Shown piece after piece: positions 51,289-59,375 of a stretch of 64,000 nt of DNA (its first letter is position 1; every line of letters starts with the position of its first letter). Below the pieces are notes generated by a model. The model did not search any database. It had not been told where the DNA came from and saw only the letters and a list, made by a program, of their open reading frames with translations. The position numbers and the translations under genes were made by a program. This DNA is from Pseudomonas pohangensis (lineage in GTDB: Bacteria; Pseudomonadota; Gammaproteobacteria; Pseudomonadales; Pseudomonadaceae): contig NZ_LT629785.1 in assembly GCF_900105995.1 (NCBI RefSeq), positions 3,472,001 through 3,536,000 on the forward strand. The letters are read 5' to 3'.

Positions 51289-51388
51289 GGGTTTCCCTGT
51301 TGACTGGATTGGCTGATCGGGCCAGCCACCGGTTGGCCGCGCCCGTCCGGCACTGTATAACGTGCGCCTCTAGCAGGGGAGAGTTGCT

Positions 51389-51796
51389 GTGGAAGAAATC
51401 ATCGAACAACTGCGTGAGCTCAACGAACCGGTGCCGGTGCCGCTGGAACTGCCGGAGGAAGAAACCCTGGTGGAGATTCAGGAGCAGATCCTGATTCACC
51501 TGCCGCACGGCCTGCGCGAGTTTCTGCTGACCGTCAGCGACGTGGTCTACGGCCATCTGGAGCCGGTCACCGCCAGTGATCCGAATTCGCACACCTACCT
51601 GCCGGAAGTCACCGCCACCGCCTGGGATCTGGGTGTGCCGCGCTGGCTGGTACCGCTGTGCCAGGATGGCGACAATTACTATGTGGTCGACCCAGAAGGC
51701 GAGGTGTTCCTCTGGGAAGCTGACACCGACGAACTGGCCGCCGAGACCTGGGAAAGCGTCTGGCACTGGGCCCGCGACGTCTGGCTGGAAAGCTGA
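51389..51796 (+). CDS. SMI1/KNR4 (SUKH) family protein
   Basis: The gene starts at a GTG with GGGGAGAG upstream. The 135-residue protein has the SUKH pattern: ETLVEIQEQILIHLPHGLREFLLTVSD, HTYLPEVTATAWDLGVPRWLVPLCQDGDNYYVVDPEGEVFLWE and a Trp-rich C-terminal helix. SUKH proteins often act as immunity proteins to nuclease toxins, but no polymorphic-toxin gene is near, and this single-domain form is common as a housekeeping-like protein in Pseudomonas. Convergent with feoC. Confidence 0.82.
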   Translation: MEEIIEQLRELNEPVPVPLELPEEETLVEIQEQILIHLPHGLREFLLTVSDVVYGHLEPVTASDPNSHTYLPEVTATAWDLGVPRWLVPLCQDGDNYYVVDPEGEVFLWEADTDELAAETWESVWHWARDVWLES

Positions 51797-51808
51797 GCGG
51801 CCGGATTT

Positions 51809-52051
51809 TCAGGCCGGCAGCGACGCCTGCCACTGCACCAGCCGCTGCTCGGTGCAAGGGCTGCTGCAACTGCCGCAACGCCGGCTCGAACAGCTGCCCG
51901 GCGCTTCAACCAGCAATACCCGGCCCCGCTTGCGCCATGGCTCGAGCAAGGTCAGCAGCTGCTCCAGCGGCAGGCCGTTGCGCTGTGCCAGTTCCACCAG
52001 CGGCACGCTGCCGGCAGCCTGCAACTGTTCACGCAAGTCACGCAGCAACAT
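51809..52051 (-). CDS. feoC: FeoC-like ferrous iron transport regulator
   Basis: The 80-residue protein has a winged-helix-like N-terminus (LLRDLREQLQAAGSVPLVELAQRNGLPLEQLLTLLEPW) and a C-terminal cluster of four cysteines (GSCSSRRCGSCSSPCTEQ), the iron-sulphur-type site of FeoC. Its start overlaps the feoB stop by 14 bases, so the three genes form one operon. FeoC helps to control FeoB, and in enteric bacteria protects it from FtsH. Confidence 0.87.
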   Translation of the reverse strand: MLLRDLREQLQAAGSVPLVELAQRNGLPLEQLLTLLEPWRKRGRVLLVEAPGSCSSRRCGSCSSPCTEQRLVQWQASLPA

Positions 52052-54275
52052 TGCTCACCTCCCGCACCGGCATAGCCTTGAGCGCCGGATGGCTGCTGCG
52101 CCGCAACAGACCGATGGCCAGCAGAAAACCGAGCAATGCGCTGATCGGCAGCAAGGGCACACTCGGCAGCAGCGGCGCCAGCGCACGGTAAACCCAGGCC
52201 AGACTGTAGGCGGCCAGCAGGGTCCAGCCGGCCGAGAACAGCATCCAGCGACTGCCCAGCTCGGCCTTCAAGGCACCCAGTGCCGCCACGCAAGGGGTGT
52301 AGAGCAGCACAAACAGCAGATAGGCAAAGGCCACTTCGGCCGTACCGAAACGGGCGCGCAGTTCGGCGAAGGCCGGTGCGGCTGCCGCTGCAGCGGCGCT
52401 GGCATCACGGCTGGCGCTGTCCAGTCCGAGCGGGTCGGTGATGCGCTCGCCGAGCACGGCCAGATTATCCGGCACACTCTGCAGAGCGGCCTGCAAGGAT
52501 TCGCCCAGCGTGCTTTCCTCACTGCCGTCCTGCTCACCGGCCAGACGTGCGTAGCTGGCCAGCAAGGTGCCGGCCACCGCTTCCTTGGCCAGTACCCCGG
52601 TGATCAGGCCAACCGTGGCCGGCCAGTTGTCCGGTTCGATACCCAGCGGCGCAAACGCCGGCGTCAGGCCACGGGCCGCGCTGGCCAGCAGCGATTGCTC
52701 GGGCTGGTCCGGCTGGAACTGCAGATCCGTATCCAGCGCAGACAGCACATTGAGCAACAGCACCATGGGCACAATCAGCTTGCCGGCACCCAGCACGAAA
52801 CCGGACAGGCGCTGCCAGGTCTGGCGCCAGACGTTGCGCAGGTTGGGCCGGTGCCAGGCCGGCAACTCGAGAATCGCCGCCGGCTGTACGCCGCGCAGCA
52901 GTAGCGGCCGCAACAGCAGGCCGGTGGCCAGCGCCAGCAGCAGACCGGCCAGATACAGGCTCATCACCAGGCTACCGCCCTGCCCGGGAAAGAACGCCGT
53001 GGCAAACAGCAGGTAGACCGGCAGCCGTGCGCCACAGGAGGTGAACGGAATCATCATGCTGGCGAGGATGCGACTGGCGCGGCTCTCCAGTGTGCGGGTA
53101 GCCAGTATTGCCGGCACGTTGCAGCCGAAGCCGACGATCAGCGGCACAAAGGCCCGGCCCGGCAGGCCCAGCCCGCGCATCAGGCGGTCGATGACAAAGG
53201 CCGCGCGCGCCATGTAACCACTGTCCTCGAGCACGCCCAGAGCCAGATACAGACAGGCCAGCGTCGGGATAAAGGTTGCCACCGTGCGCACGCCTTCACC
53301 GAGGCCGTTGGCCAGGGCGAAGATCAGCCAGTCCGGTGCCTGTAAGGCGCCCAGCAATTGCGCCGGCAGATCTACGAACAGCACGCCGGCCACGCCATCG
53401 AACACGTCGATAAAGGCCCCGCCGACATTCACCGACCAGCTGAACATGGCATACATCACCAGCAGGAAGATCGGCCCGCCGAGCCAGCGGTTGAGCACCA
53501 GCCGGTCCAGTTGATTGGCGGTCGGCGCCAGCGGCTCACAGACGTCCTGCAGCAGTCCGGCAATCCGCGTGTAGCGCGCATCGGCTATCGCGATATCCGG
53601 GTCGTCACCGTAATCGTCTGCCAGCTGGCGGCGCTGCTGCTCGACCAGTGCTGCGGGCACCTGCCGCAGTTCATCACCCTCCAGTGCCGCCAGCGCATCA
53701 CTGCGGCTCAGCCCGGCATCCAGCAGGGGCGCCACGGCCTGCTCGATCAGCGGATCGTAGGCCAGGGGCGGACAAGCGCCGGGCCAGCTGCCCGCCAGCA
53801 GCTGGCGCAGCTCCCGGGTGCCGGCGGCGCGGTTGGCCACCACTTCCAGCACCGGTACGCCCAGACGTGCCGACAGCCCCCGGGCATCGATTGACAAGCC
53901 ATCGCGGCGCGCCAGATCGCTCATGCCCAGCAATACCAGTAGTGGCAGACCCAGCTCGATCAGTTGCAGGGTCAGGTACAGCTGACGCTCCAGCTGGCGC
54001 GCATCTATCAGGTTGAGCACCAGCCCCGGCGGAGTCTGGCTCAGATACTGGCGGGCCACGGCTTCGTCTTCGCCGCCGCCTTCATTCAGGCTGTACAGAC
54101 CCGGCAGGTCGACCAGCGTGGCGCTGTCCGCCTCCAGCCGCAGCTCGCCGCTCTTGCGCGCCACCGTCACCCCCGGCCAGTTGCCGACACTCTGGCGGCT
54201 GCCGGTAAGCTGGTTGAACAGGCTGGTTTTGCCGCAATTGGGGTTACCGATCAGGGCGATTTCCGCGCGCTTCAT
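52038..54275 (-). CDS. feoB: Ferrous iron transporter FeoB
   Basis: The start at 54275 (MKRAEIALIGNPNCGKTSLFNQLTGSRQSVGNWPGVTV) overlaps the feoA stop by ATGA. The 745-residue protein has an N-terminal G-protein domain (G1 GNPNCGKTS; G3 DLPGLYSL), a guanine-dissociation-inhibitor-like helical region, and a membrane part with two gate repeats (IPFTSCGARLPVYLLFATAFFP and GVLAKEAVAGTLLASYARL). It takes up Fe2+ across the inner membrane, mainly under low oxygen. It fits the family length of about 750. Confidence 0.93.
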   Translation of the reverse strand: MKRAEIALIGNPNCGKTSLFNQLTGSRQSVGNWPGVTVARKSGELRLEADSATLVDLPGLYSLNEGGGEDEAVARQYLSQTPPGLVLNLIDARQLERQLYLTLQLIELGLPLLVLLGMSDLARRDGLSIDARGLSARLGVPVLEVVANRAAGTRELRQLLAGSWPGACPPLAYDPLIEQAVAPLLDAGLSRSDALAALEGDELRQVPAALVEQQRRQLADDYGDDPDIAIADARYTRIAGLLQDVCEPLAPTANQLDRLVLNRWLGGPIFLLVMYAMFSWSVNVGGAFIDVFDGVAGVLFVDLPAQLLGALQAPDWLIFALANGLGEGVRTVATFIPTLACLYLALGVLEDSGYMARAAFVIDRLMRGLGLPGRAFVPLIVGFGCNVPAILATRTLESRASRILASMMIPFTSCGARLPVYLLFATAFFPGQGGSLVMSLYLAGLLLALATGLLLRPLLLRGVQPAAILELPAWHRPNLRNVWRQTWQRLSGFVLGAGKLIVPMVLLLNVLSALDTDLQFQPDQPEQSLLASAARGLTPAFAPLGIEPDNWPATVGLITGVLAKEAVAGTLLASYARLAGEQDGSEESTLGESLQAALQSVPDNLAVLGERITDPLGLDSASRDASAAAAAAAPAFAELRARFGTAEVAFAYLLFVLLYTPCVAALGALKAELGSRWMLFSAGWTLLAAYSLAWVYRALAPLLPSVPLLPISALLGFLLAIGLLRRSSHPALKAMPVREVSNVAA

Positions 54276-54520
54276 GCACACACCCCGCTGGTGCCCAGGC
54301 ACACACCGAGCACTGCGGCCTCCTCGCGGCGCAAGGCCAGGCTGGTATGGCGCACGCGCACCTCGATCGGATCGCCCAGCGGCGCGCGGCGCAGTACTTC
54401 GAACTGGCAGCCCGGCACCAGCCCCAGCGCCAGCAGACGCCGGCGCAACGGTGAGCTGGCGATCAGGTAATGGCTGATCCGGGCTTTATCGCCGGGGCGA
54501 AGTTGATCAAGAGTGTGCAT
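54272..54520 (-). CDS. feoA: FeoA, SH3-like partner of FeoB
   Basis: The 82-residue protein reads LDQLRPGDKARISHYLIASSPLRRRLLALGLVPGCQFEVLRRAPLGDPIEVRVRHTSLALRREEAAVL, the SH3-fold FeoA pattern, which acts in the cytoplasm on FeoB. First gene of the feoABC operon, with Fur and Anr boxes in the 70 bases upstream. The GGAG ribosome site lies upstream of the ATG. Confidence 0.92.
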   Translation of the reverse strand: MHTLDQLRPGDKARISHYLIASSPLRRRLLALGLVPGCQFEVLRRAPLGDPIEVRVRHTSLALRREEAAVLGVCLGTSGVCA

Positions 54521-54542
54521 TCGGGTTGCTCCGCTAATTCTT

Positions 54543-54561
54543 AATGCGAATCATGCCCATT
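54543..54561 (-). promoter_or_regulatory. Fur box of feoABC
   Basis: AATGCGAATCATGCCCATT matches about 16 of 19 positions of a typical Fur site (AATGAGAATCATTCTCATT form). It lies over the predicted -10 area, so Fe-Fur should repress. Identified by comparison with recalled sites, not by profile. Confidence 0.68.
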
Positions 54562-54577
54562 AACGGCCAATGCACTC

Positions 54578-54591
54578 TTGATCAGAATCAA
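54578..54591 (-). promoter_or_regulatory. Anr/FNR box of feoABC
   Basis: TTGAT-CAGA-ATCAA, a perfect match to the FNR/Anr consensus. Its centre is about 64 bases upstream of the feoA start. An activator placed at -41.5 from there would put CATGAT (54550-54555) as the -10. It overlaps the last codons of the neighbouring gntR gene. Confidence 0.82.
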
Positions 54592-55247
54592 GCCCGTCCG
54601 CTGGCTGCCTCCAGACTCAGCAAATTCAGCAGATACTGGCCGAAATAGCTCAGGTCCTGCTCGATCGCGGCACGCGCTGCCTTGCCGTCACCGGCCTGCA
54701 GCGCCTTGAGACAATCGGCGTGGAAGCTGTTGAGGCGCAGCGACAGGTCGGCCTCGGTGAACAAGCGGCTGAAGAACGGCCCGACCTGCAACCACAGGGA
54801 CTCGATCAGACGCAGCAGCACCGGGTTGGCGCAGGCCTGATAAAGGTACAGATGGAACTGGCTGTTGTTGCGCAGATAGCCCTGCACATCGCGTTGCTGC
54901 AGGGCGACGTGCATGCGCTCGACACAACCCTGCAGCACTTCCAGTTGCGCACTGCCGATGCGCGCGGCGGCCAGTTCTACGGCCAACCCCTCGAGGTTGA
55001 TCCGCACCGGTAACAGCTGGGCGAAACGCTCGCGGGTCATCGCCGGCACGCGCAGCGAACGTTGTGCCTCGCCTTCCAGGGCGCCCTCGGCGACCAGCCG
55101 CTGCAGGGCGCCCCGTACCGGCATCGGGCTGGTGCCCCATTGCGCTGCCAGATCACGGATCTTCAGGCGCTCACCGGGCTGGAAGCGTCCTTCGAGCAAC
55201 GCCGCGCGGATATTCTGGTACAGCTGTTCCTGCAGATTATCGGCCAT
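54588..55247 (-). CDS. GntR-family (FCD) transcriptional regulator
   Basis: The 219-residue protein has a GntR winged helix-turn-helix (IRAALLEGRFQPGERLKIRDLAAQWGTSPMPVRGALQRLVAEGALE) and an all-helical FCD effector domain (about residues 75-215) whose metal-binding His/Asp residues appear in NNSQFHLYLYQACANPVLLRLIESL and NSFHADCLKAL. FCD regulators usually sense organic acids or amino-acid derivatives. Beyond a 200-base gap the same-strand SDR lies upstream, with the aminotransferase divergent; a role over the amine cluster is inferred. Confidence 0.88.
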   Translation of the reverse strand: MADNLQEQLYQNIRAALLEGRFQPGERLKIRDLAAQWGTSPMPVRGALQRLVAEGALEGEAQRSLRVPAMTRERFAQLLPVRINLEGLAVELAAARIGSAQLEVLQGCVERMHVALQQRDVQGYLRNNSQFHLYLYQACANPVLLRLIESLWLQVGPFFSRLFTEADLSLRLNSFHADCLKALQAGDGKAARAAIEQDLSYFGQYLLNLLSLEAASGRA

Positions 55248-55453
55248 GGCTCAGACACCCGGACGCGGTGGCGCCGGCAGTTGGGCGAGGGTCAGCGAGC
55301 AGTAGTGCATGCGTTTCTCCGGATAAAAATTACTAACTGAGCGAGCGAGCTAGAGCCAGGCAAGGCGCAGGAGTACTTGAAAAGCGCAGTTGACTGTAGT
55401 CAATGAGCATTTTCGAGTGCTTCTGCAACGCCGCATGGCCGACGCGCAGCCGC

Positions 55454-56236
55454 TCAGGAGGGTGCCTTGTTTTCGATCAGGCAATTACCGCCATCTACTA
55501 CCAGCACTTCACCGGTGATGTAACTGGCCTCCGGCGAAGCCAGAAACGCCACGGCGGCGGCCACTTCTTCGGGCCTTCCGGCACGCCCCAGCGGGGTGTA
55601 TTCGGCGGCACGCCGCTCCTCGTCGGTCGACGAGCCGGTAGCAATCCAGCCCGGTGCCACGCTGTTGACGGTAATGCCCTGCTTGGCCACTTCCAGCGCC
55701 AGCCCCATGCCCATACCGAGCATGGCCGCCTTGGCCGCGCTGTAGGCTGCCTCGCCGGGATTGCTGCCGCGGGTGCCGGTGGTCGAGCTGATATTGACGA
55801 TGCGCCCGTAACCGCGCGCCTGCATGCCCGGCAGTACCGCACGGGTCAGCAGAAATGCGGTGGTCAGGTTGCGTGCCAGTGACAGGTTCCAGCTGGCCAG
55901 ATCCATGTTCGCCAGCTCGGCGAACGGCTCCGGGCTGCCGAGCATGGCCATGCCGGCGTTGTTCACCAGAATATCGATGCGGCCGAACTGCGCCTGCGCC
56001 CACCCGGCCAATGCCGCCACCTGCGCTTCGTCGGTAAGGTCGGCGGGCATGCCGCGAGCGTCTATACCTTCAGACTGCAGCTCGCGCACACGCTGTTCGA
56101 TGCGCGTGCTGCTGGCGCTGATCAGTACGCGCACTCCGGCCTGCCCCAGGCGCCGCGCAATGGCCAGGCCAATGCCGCTGTCACTGCCGGCACCGCTGAC
56201 CAGGGCGACCTGATCCTGCCATGGTGAATCGTTCAT
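55454..56236 (-). CDS. Short-chain dehydrogenase/reductase
   Basis: The 260-residue protein has the cofactor motif VALVSGAGSDSGIGLAIARRLG (one residue longer than the usual GxxxGIG), NNAG near residue 90, and the catalytic YSAAK near 162. It is divergent from the aminotransferase gene; between them lie two TTGTGATCACA palindromes. The GntR gene lies downstream on the same strand. It probably oxidises an alcohol or aldehyde intermediate of the same pathway. Confidence 0.87.
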   Translation of the reverse strand: MNDSPWQDQVALVSGAGSDSGIGLAIARRLGQAGVRVLISASSTRIEQRVRELQSEGIDARGMPADLTDEAQVAALAGWAQAQFGRIDILVNNAGMAMLGSPEPFAELANMDLASWNLSLARNLTTAFLLTRAVLPGMQARGYGRIVNISSTTGTRGSNPGEAAYSAAKAAMLGMGMGLALEVAKQGITVNSVAPGWIATGSSTDEERRAAEYTPLGRAGRPEEVAAAVAFLASPEASYITGEVLVVDGGNCLIENKAPS

Positions 56237-56248
56237 TCTGTTCTTCTC

Positions 56249-56323
56249 TTGTGATCACATTAATAGGGCAATACTAGCAATAAACCGCAATTAAAGCAGA
56301 ATTTGACTTATTTGTGATCACAA
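56249..56323. promoter_or_regulatory. Twin palindromes TTGTGATCACA between SDR and aminotransferase
   Basis: TTGTGATCACAT (56249-56260) and the perfect 12-base palindrome TTGTGATCACAA (56312-56323) have centres 63 bases apart, close to six helical turns. One lies 13 bases upstream of the SDR start, the other 37 bases upstream of the aminotransferase start. The FCD GntR at 54588-55247 is the best candidate for the binding protein. Confidence 0.75.
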
Positions 56324-56359
56324 GTAAGATTGCGTAGTTATTCAAACGAGGTGCTCAGC

Positions 56360-57751
56360 ATGACAGCCAGCGGTATCAGTTCTTCCGCCGTGGAAATCTT
56401 CACCGCCCGTGAACGGGCGCGATTTCTCCAACAGAATCCGCAAAGCGTGGCGCTGGCCGAGCGTGCGCGGCAGTCGCTGTTCGGCGGCGTACCGATGCAC
56501 TGGATGGCCGACTGGTCGACGCCCTGCCCGCTGTTTGTCGAACGCGCCAAAGGCGCGCGTTTCTACGATGTCGACGGCCACGAGTACATCGACTTCTGTC
56601 TGGGCGACACCGGCAGCATGTTCGGCCACTCGCCGGACCCGATCGCCAAAGCCATAGCTGAACAGGCCAACAACGGCCTGACCACCATGCTCCCCGGCGA
56701 AGATGCGGTGGTCGCCGGCGAACTGCTGGCCGAACGCTTCGGCCTGCCTTACTGGCAGGTCACGGCTACTGCCACCGACTCCAACCGCTATGTGCTGCGC
56801 TGGGCCCGGGGCATCACCCGGCGCAACGTATTGCTGGTGTTCGATGGCTGCTACCACGGCACCGTGGATGATGTGATGGTGCGTTGCCATGACGGCCAGA
56901 CCCGGCCGCGCTCCGGGCTGATCGGCCAGGCCTACGACCTGACCCAGCACAGCCGCTCGATCCCGTTCAACGATGTCGCGGCGCTGGAAGCCGCGCTGGC
57001 CCAGGGTGATGTCGCCGCGCTGCTGTGCGAACCGGCGATGACCAATATCGGCATGGTCATGCCCGAGCCGGGCTTTATGGCCAGGTGCCGCGAACTGACC
57101 CGCAAGTACGGCACGCTGCTGATCATCGACGAGACCCATACCATCTCCACCGATATCGGCGGCTGCACCCGGCTGTGGAATCTCGATCCGGATTTCTTCG
57201 TGGTCGGCAAACCGATTGCCGGCGGCGTGCCCTGCGGCATTTTCGGTTGCAGCGCAGCGATGGCCGAGGCCATGCAGCAGGCGCGGCAACGGGCCAGCCA
57301 GAACAGCCACGGCCATGGCCACAGCGGCATGGGCACCACCCTCTCGGCCAACGCGCTGGCCATGCACTGCATGCGCGCCAACCTCGAGCAGGTGATGACC
57401 CAGGCCGCCTACGACCACATGCTGCCACTGGCCAGGCGTCTGGCCGATGGCTTCCGCAGCCTGATCGGCAAGCACGACCTGCAGTGGTCGGTGACCGAGC
57501 TGGGTGCGCGCAGCGAGTTCCAGTTCTGCGCCGTGCCACCGAAGACCGGCGCCCAGGCCGAAGCGGCGTTTCACGACGAGCTGCAGATGGCCCTGCACCT
57601 GTACCTGATCAACCGCGGCATCCTGATCACGCCGTTCCACAACATGACCCTGTGTTGCCCGAGCACAACGGCCGAGGATGTGGACAAACTGATCAGCATG
57701 CTGGACCAGGCCATCACCGAACTGCTGGCCATCCCCGGCGCGCGTGAATAA
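56360..57751 (+). CDS. Class III (glutamate-1-semialdehyde-type) aminotransferase
   Basis: The start at 56360 follows GAGGTG by 6 bases. The 463-residue PLP enzyme has FYDVDGHEYIDFCLGDTGSMFGH at its start, DGCYHGTVDDVMV, DETHTI (cofactor Asp) and the PLP lysine in FFVVGKPIAGGVPCG. The closest type is the GSA/HemL-like group. HemL itself is excluded by context and by length. It presumably transaminates an amine or amino-acid derivative, working with the ligase and SDRs downstream. Confidence 0.86.
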   Translation: MTASGISSSAVEIFTARERARFLQQNPQSVALAERARQSLFGGVPMHWMADWSTPCPLFVERAKGARFYDVDGHEYIDFCLGDTGSMFGHSPDPIAKAIAEQANNGLTTMLPGEDAVVAGELLAERFGLPYWQVTATATDSNRYVLRWARGITRRNVLLVFDGCYHGTVDDVMVRCHDGQTRPRSGLIGQAYDLTQHSRSIPFNDVAALEAALAQGDVAALLCEPAMTNIGMVMPEPGFMARCRELTRKYGTLLIIDETHTISTDIGGCTRLWNLDPDFFVVGKPIAGGVPCGIFGCSAAMAEAMQQARQRASQNSHGHGHSGMGTTLSANALAMHCMRANLEQVMTQAAYDHMLPLARRLADGFRSLIGKHDLQWSVTELGARSEFQFCAVPPKTGAQAEAAFHDELQMALHLYLINRGILITPFHNMTLCCPSTTAEDVDKLISMLDQAITELLAIPGARE

Positions 57752-57760
57752 ATGATGATC

Positions 57761-57900
57761 GCTCCCCTGCTCTGCGTGGGAGCAAAGCGGCAGACACTGT
57801 GCGTCTGTGGCGCGCAGAGCGCCCCGCATAAGTTCCCACGCTGAGCATGGGAACAATCACAGTTACGTGCACCTCGATGGTGGGCTGCAGCCCACCCTAC
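57761..57900. repeat. REP cluster (families C and A)
   Basis: Family C copies at 57761-57783 and, inverted, at 57832-57854, then one family A arm at 57879-57900 (GGTGGGCTGCAGCCCACC). They fill the gap between the aminotransferase and the glutamine-synthetase-like gene. Confidence 0.83.
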
Positions 57901-57923
57901 AATCCGTGAACAGGTACCTATTC

Positions 57924-59291
57924 ATGCAATTCGCCGATATCCGGGAAGCCAATGACTTCCTCGCCGCCCACCCCGAGGTGCGGCTGATCGAACTGATCCT
58001 GATCGACGCCAACGGCATCCCGCGCGGCAAGTTGCTGCATCGCGACGAGCTGCTGGCCATCTATACCAGCGGGCGGCCACTGCCCAGTTCGATTCTCGCC
58101 CTGAGCATCCAGGGCGAGGACGTGGAGGCCAGCGGGCTGGTCTGGGAAGTGGCCGACGCCGATTGCTGGACCTATCCGTTGGCCGGCAGCCTGACCCTGC
58201 AACCCTGGCGCAACCAGCCCACCGGCCAGGTGCAGGTGAGCATGCACCCCACCCAGGGTTTGCCGGCGGCACCCGCCGATCCGCGCCACGTGCTGGTCAA
58301 TGTCATAGAGCGGCTCAAGGCCGATGGCTACCACCCGGTAATGGCCGTGGAACTGGAGTTTTACCTGCTCGACCAGCAGGCCGACGCCAATGGCCGGCCG
58401 CAACCGGCGCGGCAAATGAACGGCGTCCGTCCGCAGGCGCCGCAGGTGTATGGCGTCAGCGAACTGGAACAGCAGCAAGCCTTCCTCGATGACCTCTACG
58501 CCGCCTGTGAAGTACAGGGCCTGCCGGTGCGTACGGCAATTTCCGAGTACGCCCCCGGCCAGCTGGAGCTGACGCTGGAACACCGCTTCGACGCCCTGCA
58601 GGCGGTGGACGAAGGCGTGCGCTACAAGCGCCTGGTGAAGGGCGTAGCCAATAAGCATGGCTTGCAGGCCTGTTTTATGGCCAAGCCGTTTGGCGATCAG
58701 GCCGGCAGCGGTTTGCATCTGCATGTCAGTCTGGCCGATGCCCAGGGCAACAATCTCTACGCCAGTGAAGACCCTGAAGGCACGCCGCTGCTCAGGCATT
58801 CGATCGGCGGCATGATGGACAGCCTGCTCGACTCGCTGGCGATCTTCTGCCCCAACGCCAACTCGTTCCGCCGCTTTCAGGCCAACAGCTACGCGCCGCT
58901 GGCCAAGAGCTGGGGGGTGAACAACCGTACCGTATCGTTCCGCGTGCCCGGTGGTCCGGCGGTCAGCCGGCATATCGAGCACCGTATCTGCGGCGCCGAT
59001 GCCAACCCCTACCTGGCCGCCGCCGCCGTGCTGGCCGGGATTCACCAGGGCATTCGCCAGCAGATCGATCCCGGCCCCGCCATCCACGGTAACGGCTATG
59101 CTCAAGCCAAGGAGTTCCTGCCGACCGACTGGCACACTGCGCTACTGGCGCTGGAGCAATCCGGCTGGGCTAAAGATGCGCTGGGTGAAGACTTCCTCAA
59201 GGTCTTTCTGGCGATCAAACGCCATGAATATCAGACCTTTATGGCCGAAGTCGGCGAGCAGGACTGGCGCTGGTATCTGACCCACGCCTAG
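57924..59291 (+). CDS. Glutamine synthetase-like gamma-glutamyl-amine ligase
   Basis: The start at 57924 follows AGGTA by 8 bases; the longer open frame upstream is REP sequence. The 455-residue protein has the GS N-terminal domain (LILIDANGIPRGKLLHRDELL) and catalytic barrel (MAVELEFYLLDQQ; GSGLHLHVSLADAQ; NRTVSFRVPGGPAVSRHIEHRICGADANPYLAAAAVLAGI). It belongs to the PuuA/SpuI/IpuC type that joins glutamate to amines rather than to ammonia. The neighbours support amine catabolism. The amine is unknown. Confidence 0.85.
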   Translation: MQFADIREANDFLAAHPEVRLIELILIDANGIPRGKLLHRDELLAIYTSGRPLPSSILALSIQGEDVEASGLVWEVADADCWTYPLAGSLTLQPWRNQPTGQVQVSMHPTQGLPAAPADPRHVLVNVIERLKADGYHPVMAVELEFYLLDQQADANGRPQPARQMNGVRPQAPQVYGVSELEQQQAFLDDLYAACEVQGLPVRTAISEYAPGQLELTLEHRFDALQAVDEGVRYKRLVKGVANKHGLQACFMAKPFGDQAGSGLHLHVSLADAQGNNLYASEDPEGTPLLRHSIGGMMDSLLDSLAIFCPNANSFRRFQANSYAPLAKSWGVNNRTVSFRVPGGPAVSRHIEHRICGADANPYLAAAAVLAGIHQGIRQQIDPGPAIHGNGYAQAKEFLPTDWHTALLALEQSGWAKDALGEDFLKVFLAIKRHEYQTFMAEVGEQDWRWYLTHA

Positions 59292-59297
59292 ACAGCT

Positions 59298-59319
59298 GGT
59301 GGGTTAAAGCCCACCCTGC
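59298..59319. repeat. Degenerate REP family A arm
   Basis: GGTGGGTTAAAGCCCACC with changed centre, just after the ligase gene. Confidence 0.65.
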
Positions 59320-59332
59320 GCTTAGCCAAACC

Positions 59333-59363
59333 GCCCTAACTGCCCTAACTGCCCTAACTGCCC
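59333..59363. repeat. Tandem 9-base repeat before an SDR gene
   Basis: TGCCCTAAC is repeated about three and a half times, ending one base before the AGGAG ribosome site of the SDR at 59376. Confidence 0.85.
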
Positions 59364-59375
59364 AGGAGTACACAC

